A stretch of 64,000 nucleotides of DNA from Altibacter sp. (GTDB lineage: Bacteria; Bacteroidota; Bacteroidia; Flavobacteriales; Flavobacteriaceae): positions 62,001 through 126,000 of the forward strand of contig NZTP01000066.1 of the NCBI GenBank assembly GCA_002696485.1. The letters are read 5' to 3'. Position 1 is the stretch's first letter. The number at the start of each line of letters is the position of its first letter. Positions 44,503-51,700 of this stretch are shown piece after piece. The translations under genes were made by a program, and so were the position numbers. The notes beneath the pieces were generated by a model, which was given only the letters and a program-made list of their open reading frames with translations, was not told where the DNA came from and made no database searches.

Positions 44503-45225
44503 ATGACAATTACAAAAGATAAAACCGTTGCCGAGATCGTTACCGAAAACATCAAGGCATCCCACGTTTTCAAAAAATACAACATTGACTTCTGCTGTGG
44601 TGGCGGTGTGACCATAGAAAAGGCCTGTGAGAAAAAAGGCATAGCCTACGAGACCTTGAAAAACGATCTTCTTCACCTCGATTCTTCCGTAGAAGATTCG
44701 AACGATTACAATAACTGGAAGCTTCCGTTCTTGATCGACTACATCGTGAACATCCATCACCAATATGTGGAAGAGAACCTGCCGTTGTTATTGATGTACG
44801 CCTCTAAAGTGGCGAAGGTACATGGACATCATTATAGTGAAGTGATCGAAATCGATCGTCTTGTTCGTGAGATCGCTTCTGAACTCGCCGCACACATGAA
44901 AAAGGAAGAATTGATTCTCTTCCCTTTCATAAAGCAAATGGTACGAGCCGAAAAAGAAGGGACTCCCCTACCAAACAGAAATTTTGGAACGGTAGACAAC
45001 CCCATCAAAATGATGGAACACGAACACGAGGAAGTGGGCCAGCTATTTAGAGAAATAGCACAGCTTACCAATGAATACACACCCCCTTCTGGAGCCTGCA
45101 ACACCTTTAAAGCCTTATACGACAAGTTAAATGAGTTTGAGCAGGACCTTCATACGCATATTCATTTGGAGAACAATATTCTGCATCCCAAGGCCTTGCA
45201 GTTAGAACAGCGCCTGCAGTCTTAA
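44503..45225 (+). CDS. ric: Iron-sulfur cluster repair di-iron protein (RIC/YtfE/ScdA)
   Basis: A 240-residue protein. The N-terminal DUF542 domain (1-60) has NIDFCCGGGVTIEKACEKKG; the hemerythrin-like domain (about 75-235) provides the di-iron ligands in HHQYVEENLP, HGHHYSE, AAHMKKEELILFPF, EHEHEEVGQLF and HTHIHLENNILHPK. RIC repairs Fe-S clusters damaged by NO and peroxide. Its place beside the NO reductase region and the shared operator with norC and nrdG fit an NO response. It ends at a strong terminator. Confidence 0.95.
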   Translation: MTITKDKTVAEIVTENIKASHVFKKYNIDFCCGGGVTIEKACEKKGIAYETLKNDLLHLDSSVEDSNDYNNWKLPFLIDYIVNIHHQYVEENLPLLLMYASKVAKVHGHHYSEVIEIDRLVREIASELAAHMKKEELILFPFIKQMVRAEKEGTPLPNRNFGTVDNPIKMMEHEHEEVGQLFREIAQLTNEYTPPSGACNTFKALYDKLNEFEQDLHTHIHLENNILHPKALQLEQRLQS

Positions 45226-45245
45226 TAGTATGTTGTTGCTTAAGA

Positions 45246-45283
45246 AAGCTGTCCGGGTCGTGCCATTTGGACAGCTTCTTTTT
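45246..45283 (+). terminator. Intrinsic terminator after ric
   Basis: An 8-bp stem (AGCTGTCC / GGACAGCT) with a 14-base loop, followed by TCTTTTTT. Confidence 0.85.
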
Positions 45284-45308
45284 TATTTTTGAAGTTTGAC
45301 AAACGTTC

Positions 45309-46514
45309 ATGCCACTCAATAAACACATACATATAGCTCTTGGTTATTTTTTTATCATTGCATTCTTAGGCGTAATAATGCGGTTGTACCCAATTGCCGA
45401 TATCCCTGCGCCCTATCGCTTTATCGTTCATACTCATTCCCATGTTGCTCTACTAGGTTGGGTCTATACAGCTATTACGACACTTCTAGTGTATGCTTTT
45501 TTGCGCAATGAAGCTACACTTAAAATGTACAATCGTATTTTTTGGGTCACGCAAGTCACTATTCTCGGGATGCTGTTCTCATTCCCATTTACCGGTTATG
45601 CCTTATTCTCTATCCTATTTTCTACTTTATTTTTAATTGCCTCGTACTGGTTCGTCTCTTTTTTTCTGAAAAACGTTCCGATTTCGAAAAAGCGACTACC
45701 ATCCTTTAAGTTAGTGCGTATATCACTTTGGTATTTAATTCTTTCCAGCATAGGCCCTTGGGCGTTAGGAGCTATTATGACCACCTTAGGAAACAGTTCA
45801 CCTTGGTACCGAAACGCCATCTATTTCTTTCTGCATTTTCAATACAACGGCTGGTTTATTGTCGCCTTAGTTGGACTTTTTTTTGTGTTATTAGAAGATT
45901 GGGGGTTGAAATTTCCACCCAGCGCATTTAAAAAATTCTTTTCCCTGCTGAATGCAGGTGTTATACTCACTTTCTTTCTATCTGTGTTGTGGATGGAACC
46001 TCATGCTATTTTTTATGTGTTGGCAGGTATGGGAGCGCTCCTTCAGGTGATTGCCTTTGGCATGCTGTTCGTATGGGTTTTTAAAAATCGCGTCACCGTT
46101 AAAGAAAATCTTCCGGGACTGGTATATTCGCTTTTAAAGGTCTGCGGAGCCTTGCTAATAATTAAGTTAGGTGCGCAATTATTGGGTGCAGTTCCCCCTG
46201 CATCTAAAATCATTTCAGCAAATATTGACTACGTTATTAGTTATATCCACTGGGTATTTCTCGGGATAGTTAGTTTGGCACTTTTAGCGTTCCTAAAACA
46301 ATTTCAACTAATTAGAATAACCAAACCCATTTATTGGCTGTATCTCTTAGGTTTCTTTCTAACAGAGATACTTATTTTTTATAGAGGTACGACCTCGTGG
46401 CTTGGAGGCAACACAATAGAAAACTATCCCGAAGCACTTGCACTGTCGAGCATTCTTCTTTTTACAGCCATCGCCCTGTTATTTCTACAGCAATTTGTAA
46501 AAAGAGGAAGCTAA
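45309..46514 (+). CDS. Heme-copper oxidase-like 12-helix membrane protein, function unknown
   Basis: A 401-residue protein with about twelve membrane helices. The second helix reads HTHSHVALLGWVY (H41, H43, H45), as in the low-spin heme helix of NorB and cbb3 subunits (HTN...). H176 in HFQYNGW lies where NorB has the FeB histidine in HLWVEGVW, and H314 in YIHWVFLGIV resembles helix X. The double histidine of helix VII is missing. It may be a heme b protein derived from the heme-copper family. It follows ric by 83 bases after a terminator and is convergent with the thioredoxin-like gene. Confidence 0.65.
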   Translation: MPLNKHIHIALGYFFIIAFLGVIMRLYPIADIPAPYRFIVHTHSHVALLGWVYTAITTLLVYAFLRNEATLKMYNRIFWVTQVTILGMLFSFPFTGYALFSILFSTLFLIASYWFVSFFLKNVPISKKRLPSFKLVRISLWYLILSSIGPWALGAIMTTLGNSSPWYRNAIYFFLHFQYNGWFIVALVGLFFVLLEDWGLKFPPSAFKKFFSLLNAGVILTFFLSVLWMEPHAIFYVLAGMGALLQVIAFGMLFVWVFKNRVTVKENLPGLVYSLLKVCGALLIIKLGAQLLGAVPPASKIISANIDYVISYIHWVFLGIVSLALLAFLKQFQLIRITKPIYWLYLLGFFLTEILIFYRGTTSWLGGNTIENYPEALALSSILLFTAIALLFLQQFVKRGS

Positions 46515-47128
46515 CTTATCTTAACTTTCTTGGCGTCTAACAACGTTACCATTTTTATGAGTTCTTTTAAAATCGATTGGCCGCGATCCTTATTGTACCA
46601 AACTTGAAGTGATTCTTTAAAGGCCGCATCCAAGGTTCCGTGTTGGGCTTTATATTGTAACACCAGTTGGGTTGCTGCTTCCGAGCGTGGTCCCCAGTCT
46701 GCCAACACGTCCAAATTCTCATCCAAAACAATGAGCTTCGGGATCGCACGTGCGCCGTTTGTAAGAAAAGCATCCATTAACTCCGGATGTTGATCCCGTA
46801 GCAGTATCCGGAGTTCAATGTCTGGAGCTGTTTCCGCAACCCGGTTGAGGAACGGAAGTGTTTGCGCAGCATCCCCACACCAAGTTTCGGTTAGCACCAA
46901 CCATGTTTGTGGTTGTACGGTCTCTTTAAGCCGCTTGGCCTGGATCTCTGTAAGAAAAATGGTCTTATCCAATCGTTTGCTTCGGCTGAAATTCAATTTT
47001 GTGAATTGAATCCTTTCCGCTGTAGGTTCTCCGGTGGTACCGTCTTGTGTAGCCAGCTGCTTGAACATCAACATATATTCAGCATAGGTCATGCCGGCTT
47101 GTATTGCTTCTTTTATTGTATTTTTCAT
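46511..47128 (-). CDS. Thioredoxin-like protein with a single active-site cysteine
   Basis: A 205-residue soluble thioredoxin-fold protein. Where thioredoxin has WCGPC it has TETWCGDAAQ, so only the first cysteine remains. Later blocks (RAIPKLIVLDENLDVLADWGPRSEAA) fit the family's cis-proline loop (AIP). It overlaps nadB by 4 bases (ATGA) and is thus third in the nadA-nadB unit. The function is unknown; a monothiol or non-redox role is likely. Confidence 0.85.
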   Translation of the reverse strand: MKNTIKEAIQAGMTYAEYMLMFKQLATQDGTTGEPTAERIQFTKLNFSRSKRLDKTIFLTEIQAKRLKETVQPQTWLVLTETWCGDAAQTLPFLNRVAETAPDIELRILLRDQHPELMDAFLTNGARAIPKLIVLDENLDVLADWGPRSEAATQLVLQYKAQHGTLDAAFKESLQVWYNKDRGQSILKELIKMVTLLDAKKVKIS

Positions 47129-48699
47129 ACGAGTGTGTTTATTTTTTCTGAATAGTTTATATTATAATAGCCTCCTTTATTTTCGGTACGTTGTAAAGAA
47201 TGATCAATAATTAAATAGGCTACGCTTAGCATGTTACGTAGTTCACAAAGTGTTGAGGTGAGCGTATGTCTTTCAAATAGGATCTCGGTATCTGCACGAA
47301 GCATGGCAAGCATTTTAAGTGCTGTTGTTAACTCATGCGTACTTCGAACGATCCCGGCGTTACAGCGCATGAGCTGTTGTAACTCCAGTATTTTACTTTG
47401 AAGAATGGTTTCTTCGGCTGGCCCTGATTTTTTATTCTGCTTCCATTGTGGAGGTTCTTCCGTAATACTTTTAAGATCTTGTTTAATGTGGTAGCGAAAA
47501 ATACGATGGGCATATACCAATGCTTCTAAAAGTGAGTTGGAAGCCAATCGGTTGGCACCGTGAAGCCCTGTACGGGAACACTCTCCACACGCAAACAGAT
47601 TATTTATACTTGTTCTCCCCCAACTATCCACCTCAATTCCTCCACAAACATAGTGTGCAGCGGGGACAACCGGTATCCAGTCCTGTGAAACGTCTATTCC
47701 TAAACGTGAACAATTGGTGAAAATCGTAGGAAACTTTTGTTTAAACGTTTCAGTCTTTAAATGCGTACAGTCTAAATATACGTAGGGAATATGTTCTTTC
47801 TTTATTTCGGCATGGATTGCACGAGCCACAATATCCCTTGAAGCCAACTCGGCATCTTCATGATTGTGCAACATAAAGCGTTCTCCATTGGTATTACGCA
47901 AATATGCTCCGAAGCCCCTTACAGCCTCTGAAATCAAAAAGGAAGGAGTTTCCTTTTCCTCGTAAAGCGCAGTTGGATGAAATTGAATGAATTCCATATC
48001 CCTGATCCTTGCATTGGCTCTGTAGGCCATCGCAATACCATCTCCGGTAGCAACCATGGGATTCGTGGTATGCCCGTAGATCCTGCCAAGGCCTCCGGTA
48101 GCCAAGACAACACTTGCTGCTCTTAAAGCGCAAATTTCACCCGATATCTGATCCAGCACATAGGCTCCAAGACAAGCTGATGGTGTATTGGAAGCATGTA
48201 ATGGATGGGATTCCAAGATAAGATCCACTGCAAAATGATGTGATAGTAACTCAATGTTATCCAAAGCATGTACCCTTTGCAAAAGAGCTCTTTCAATTTC
48301 AGATCCCGTAGCGTCCTTATGATGAAGCACCCTATATTCGGAATGACCGCCTTCCCTACCCAACGAAAAATTGCCATGCAGATCCTTATCGAATCGCACG
48401 CCCCATTCTATTAGTTCTCGTAAGCGTTCGGGCCCTTCCTTCACTACCATTTCAACTATATTGGGATCACACATGCCATCTCCGGCCAAAAGGGTGTCAG
48501 CAATATGTTTTTGGAAAGAATCCTTTTTCTCACTAATGACAGATGCTACCCCGCCCTGGGCGTATTTAGTATTGGACTCTGATTCGTGAGCCTTGGTAAC
48601 AATAGTAATAATGCGCTTTGGAAAAGCTTCGGCCATTTTTATGGCTAAAGTCAACCCTGCCACACCCGATCCAATAATAAGGCATTGTGATTCTTTCAT
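47125..48699 (-). CDS. nadB: L-aspartate oxidase
   Basis: A 524-residue flavoprotein that oxidises aspartate to iminoaspartate, the first step of NAD synthesis; fumarate can replace oxygen as acceptor. The FAD motif CLIIGSGVAGLTLA opens the protein, with KYAQGGVASV, the substrate block GGHSEYRVLHHKDATG, and GLHGANRLASNSLLEALVYA. The length is normal. It begins 1 base after the nadA stop and overlaps the thioredoxin-like gene. Confidence 0.96.
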   Translation of the reverse strand: MKESQCLIIGSGVAGLTLAIKMAEAFPKRIITIVTKAHESESNTKYAQGGVASVISEKKDSFQKHIADTLLAGDGMCDPNIVEMVVKEGPERLRELIEWGVRFDKDLHGNFSLGREGGHSEYRVLHHKDATGSEIERALLQRVHALDNIELLSHHFAVDLILESHPLHASNTPSACLGAYVLDQISGEICALRAASVVLATGGLGRIYGHTTNPMVATGDGIAMAYRANARIRDMEFIQFHPTALYEEKETPSFLISEAVRGFGAYLRNTNGERFMLHNHEDAELASRDIVARAIHAEIKKEHIPYVYLDCTHLKTETFKQKFPTIFTNCSRLGIDVSQDWIPVVPAAHYVCGGIEVDSWGRTSINNLFACGECSRTGLHGANRLASNSLLEALVYAHRIFRYHIKQDLKSITEEPPQWKQNKKSGPAEETILQSKILELQQLMRCNAGIVRSTHELTTALKMLAMLRADTEILFERHTLTSTLCELRNMLSVAYLIIDHSLQRTENKGGYYNINYSEKINTLV

Positions 48700-48700
48700 C

Positions 48701-49633
48701 CTATTTCGATAATTCCAACATCCGTTCTATGGGTTTCAAAGCTTGTATTCTTATTTTTTCTGAAACTTGTATCTGTGGTGTGTCATCGCGCAGACAATTG
48801 TACAATTTCTGAAGTGTGTTAAGTTTCATATAAGCACATTCACTGCAAGCACAGGTGTTATCTTCCTGCGCCGGGGCCGGTATCAAGGTGGCCTTTGGTA
48901 CTTCTTGGCGCATTTTATGTAAGATTCCCGCTTCGGTCGCAACAATAAATTTTTCGGAAGGATACTTCTTAACATACCCTATCATTCCGGCCGTGGAGCC
49001 AATATAATTAGCCGTGTCCAAAATGTGGGTTTCAGATTCGGGATGTGCGATTATCTTGCTCCCCGGATGCTCCTTATACAGGTTCACAAGCTTATCTATG
49101 GAAAAAGCTTCATGTACAATACAAGATCCATCCCACAGCAGTAACGCTCTTCCGGTTTTTTTCTGAATATATTTCCCAAGATTCTTATCGGGAGCAAAAA
49201 TAATTGGCACTTCGGCAGGAATACTATTTACGATCTTCAGGGCATTTGACGAAGTGCATACGATGTCGCTCATGGCTTTGATCTCTGCCGAACAATTGAT
49301 GTAGGTGATCACCATATGATCCGGATACGCTTCAACAAGTTCTGCAAAAGGCCCAGGCAAACAAGAATCTGCGAGTGAGCAGCCTGCATTAAGATCGGGG
49401 ATTAGCACCTTTTTTGTAGGATTTAGGATCTTGGCCGTTTCAGCCATGAAGTGTACCCCGGCGAACACAATTATATCGGCATTGGTCTCAGCTGCTTTTT
49501 GTGATAATCCTAAACTATCGCCAACATAATCGGCTATATCCTGAATTTCGGGTGCCTGATAATAATGTGCTAAAATGACAGCGTTTTTATCATTTTTCAA
49601 CGATACAATTGCTTCGGAAAGTTTTTTTGTCAA
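48701..49633 (-). CDS. nadA: Quinolinate synthase A
   Basis: A 310-residue [4Fe-4S] enzyme that condenses iminoaspartate with dihydroxyacetone phosphate to quinolinate. Typical blocks are [35 protein letters not shown], the HPE of [10 protein letters not shown], and the cluster segment [12 protein letters not shown]. The cluster is oxygen- and NO-sensitive, which may explain its place here. It leads the nadA-nadB-thioredoxin-like unit behind an FNR-type promoter. Confidence 0.96.
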   Translation of the reverse strand: MTKKLSEAIVSLKNDKNAVILAHYYQAPEIQDIADYVGDSLGLSQKAAETNADIIVFAGVHFMAETAKILNPTKKVLIPDLNAGCSLADSCLPGPFAELVEAYPDHMVITYINCSAEIKAMSDIVCTSSNALKIVNSIPAEVPIIFAPDKNLGKYIQKKTGRALLLWDGSCIVHEAFSIDKLVNLYKEHPGSKIIAHPESETHILDTANYIGSTAGMIGYVKKYPSEKFIVATEAGILHKMRQEVPKATLIPAPAQEDNTCACSECAYMKLNTLQKLYNCLRDDTPQIQVSEKIRIQALKPIERMLELSK

Positions 49634-49649
49634 TTGATTTGTTTTGACA

Positions 49650-49692
49650 CAAAAATAAAATGATTAACCCCTACTAAATATGACTAAAATCA
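49650..49692 (-). promoter_or_regulatory. FNR/CRP-type box and -7 element upstream of nadA
   Basis: TGATTTTAGTCA on the coding strand (49681-49692), 23 bases, then TATTTTTG (49650-49657), an exact TAnnTTTG. The start codon is 16 bases further. The same 12-base box occurs upstream of norC. Confidence 0.7.
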
Positions 49693-49730
49693 TGGTTTGA
49701 CCCTTGTTCAACAATTCGATTAAGGTGTAC

Positions 49731-49748
49731 TTTCTGAAGCTTCAGAAA
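49731..49748. other. 18-base perfect palindrome, unexplained
   Basis: TTTCTGAAGCTTCAGAAA lies between the nadA promoter and the stop of the norB-like gene. It could be a weak hairpin ending the norB-like transcript, but no T run follows on that strand. Confidence 0.4.
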
Positions 49749-49764
49749 AATGGGATTTTTATAA

Positions 49765-51105
49765 TTAATAGTCGGGTTCGCTTGTTCTTATCTGCTTAAT
49801 AAAAGCCTTTACTAACGGCAAGGCAATCATTCCGATAGAAATAACGAGTGCAACGCCAAAGAAGCTAATTGCTCCATACGTTACTGCTAAGCCTTCCTGC
49901 ATTTCGGAAAAGAGTCCTTGTTTAGTAAAATACAACCAATAACTTTTCTTTATCCCTGCGGCAAGTATGGAACACCAAAAAAGAAACAGGGAAATATTAA
50001 AAAGTTGCAATCCTCTTTTGGTTACCCATTGCGCTTTTGGGAATGAAAAATTTAAGTTTCCAACAATAAAATACAAGGAAGAGAACAAAATGGTTGTATT
50101 GATCCCAATCGTGGTACCCATAGCATGTGCAACAGTAACGTGGGTCCCGTGGGTAAAGAAATTAATGGCCGGGATGGAGAACAGCAGCGCAAGAATTAGA
50201 TTGAGCAGAATCCAGAAATCTGCAGACATCATAAACTTGGTTGCCATAGGGTGATTTAATTTATCGACTTTAGGCAACGACCGTTTCCAATTATAAATAA
50301 TAGAACCAAGAACGACCCATTCTGTCATGCTCACCCCATAGGCCAAATAGCGAATCCAAGGCTGTGTTGGTAAAAAATAGGTGTGATGCGCCCATCCAAA
50401 CATAAGGTTGGAAAGTCCTAAGAAATAGAAGAAGAATGCGATCTTACTTGTGGCCACATTACTGTCCTTTTTTATTTTGGACATTACGTAAATTGAAATC
50501 CCGTAAACCAGCATATTCCAAGACCCTGTAAAAGAACCATACGATTTCCACTGAACGGACATGTCTTTTATAAACGAACTCCTGAAATAGTCAAAAAACC
50601 AAAGGTGGGCTTCCATCAAATGATAGATCATAAAAACAATCCCGGTACCCCACATCCAATAGTATACCGGCCAATTTCTCACTTTCTTCCGAAGGGTTCT
50701 AAAAAAATTGAATCCGAAAAGTATCCAACCCAGAATGATGGGAATAATCAAGACAGGGGCAAAAGCAAAGTATTCCCTTCCTTTCATAAATCCAAAGGCA
50801 TAGGAAATATAGATTGCGACTCCCGTTAACAAGAAAATGATAAAATGTGCCCAAACTAAAGAAGGTGCTGCAATTTGTAATCTTTCAATTTTTGACATGA
50901 AAAAATAAATACTCCCGGTAGCTCCAAGAATAATCCATGAAATAACCGATGTGGTATGGAATGGCCGCAACTTTGAGAAAGGCGTATATTCCTTTAAGAG
51001 CTCCGGAACTATGTATTGAAACGATGCCGTAAGTCCGAATAAGATCCCTGCCAATAAAGCAAATAGCGCAAATATTAAAAAATATAAAGGAAGTCTATTT
51101 GGCAT
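49765..51105 (-). CDS. NorB-like heme-copper protein with altered active site
   Basis: A 446-residue, twelve-helix protein of the same length as the canonical NorB at 57333-58673. Conserved: H50 (helix II), H240/H241 (helix VII) and H327 (helix X, THGTHVTVAH). Changed: the helix VI block HLWVEGVWE of NorB reads YGSFTGSWN, so the FeB histidine is Y189 and the two glutamates are T193 and N197; and the second histidine of helix X is M329. It overlaps by 11 bases with a NorC-like cytochrome. Possible roles are a modified oxidoreductase, a heme electron carrier or a partner of NorB. It is unlikely to be a standard NO reductase. Confidence 0.8.
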   Translation of the reverse strand: MPNRLPLYFLIFALFALLAGILFGLTASFQYIVPELLKEYTPFSKLRPFHTTSVISWIILGATGSIYFFMSKIERLQIAAPSLVWAHFIIFLLTGVAIYISYAFGFMKGREYFAFAPVLIIPIILGWILFGFNFFRTLRKKVRNWPVYYWMWGTGIVFMIYHLMEAHLWFFDYFRSSFIKDMSVQWKSYGSFTGSWNMLVYGISIYVMSKIKKDSNVATSKIAFFFYFLGLSNLMFGWAHHTYFLPTQPWIRYLAYGVSMTEWVVLGSIIYNWKRSLPKVDKLNHPMATKFMMSADFWILLNLILALLFSIPAINFFTHGTHVTVAHAMGTTIGINTTILFSSLYFIVGNLNFSFPKAQWVTKRGLQLFNISLFLFWCSILAAGIKKSYWLYFTKQGLFSEMQEGLAVTYGAISFFGVALVISIGMIALPLVKAFIKQIRTSEPDY

Positions 51106-51526
51106 CTTTATACTTTATTTTTACCCAGCCGCTGCGTTCAATAGAAGCATCGAAATTGGGATAGTATCCTGTTTCATCGACGATTCGCAAGTATTCGATA
51201 ATCGCATCCTTCTCACCTTCCGAAAAATTAAATTTAGGCATGCTGCTTACGCCGCTGTTCAAAAAGGCCTTTATAAACAATGGTCCTTTGTCGATATTAG
51301 AATAAACATTGGTAAGATCCGGTCCTAAATATCCCCCCAATCCGTATAACTGATGACAAGACCAGCAATTATTTTCCTGCCATAGTTCTTGACCCTCGAT
51401 GGCTTGAGAGGTTAATGCAGATGAAGGCGTATAAGATTCTGCGCTGTAAATGAAATAATTATAAATTGAGAAAAGTACAAGTAACATTGCGATCACAAAA
51501 AAGTACTTTCTCGTAATTTTTGACAT
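51095..51526 (-). CDS. NorC-like membrane cytochrome c
   Basis: A 143-residue protein with one N-terminal membrane anchor (about 7-27) and a single heme c site, C54-C57-H58 (CWSCHQLYGLGGYLGPDL), close to the NorC pattern CMGCHTILGEGAYYAPEL. A likely axial methionine lies in SSMPKFNFSEGEK. The ATG at 51526 starts directly at the anchor; the longer frame (to 51592) would run through the FNR-type box. It overlaps the NorB-like gene and is probably its electron donor. Confidence 0.88.
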   Translation of the reverse strand: MSKITRKYFFVIAMLLVLFSIYNYFIYSAESYTPSSALTSQAIEGQELWQENNCWSCHQLYGLGGYLGPDLTNVYSNIDKGPLFIKAFLNSGVSSMPKFNFSEGEKDAIIEYLRIVDETGYYPNFDASIERSGWVKIKYKDAK

Positions 51527-51548
51527 TTTGAACAAATAAATACAGCGA

Positions 51549-51591
51549 TAAAAGTAACCATAACAGCGCCCTTCAAATATGACATTTATCA
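51549..51591 (-). promoter_or_regulatory. FNR/CRP-type box and -7 element upstream of the norC-like gene
   Basis: TGATAAATGTCA on the coding strand (51580-51591), 23 bases, then TACTTTTA (51549-51556). The start codon is 22 bases further. Confidence 0.68.
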
Positions 51592-51635
51592 TTTTTGACG
51601 ACTATTGCTTCAGCATGCTTTTAGTGAAACATATA

Positions 51636-51678
51636 TGATTTAAATCATACTCAAGTTGAGGTCGATTCTCTAGTTTTA
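51636..51678 (+). promoter_or_regulatory. FNR/CRP-type box and -7 element upstream of the acyl-CoA synthetase
   Basis: A perfect palindrome TGATTTAAATCA (51636-51647), 23 bases, then TAGTTTTA (51671-51678). The start codon is 22 bases further. Together with the preceding site this makes a divergent control region with one box for each direction. Confidence 0.7.
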
Positions 51679-51700
51679 CTCCTTTATTCTCAAAAAGGAT

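Noticed and set aside
45309..46514. NnrS family heme-copper protein
   Set aside because: Length is similar, but the helix II HTHSH...GW pattern and helix order fit heme-copper subunit I better than what I recall of NnrS.
49765..51105. Nitric oxide dismutase
   Set aside because: Known NO dismutases resemble the long quinol-type NorB with a fused N-terminal cytochrome-like domain, while this protein has the short cNorB length and a separate cytochrome c.
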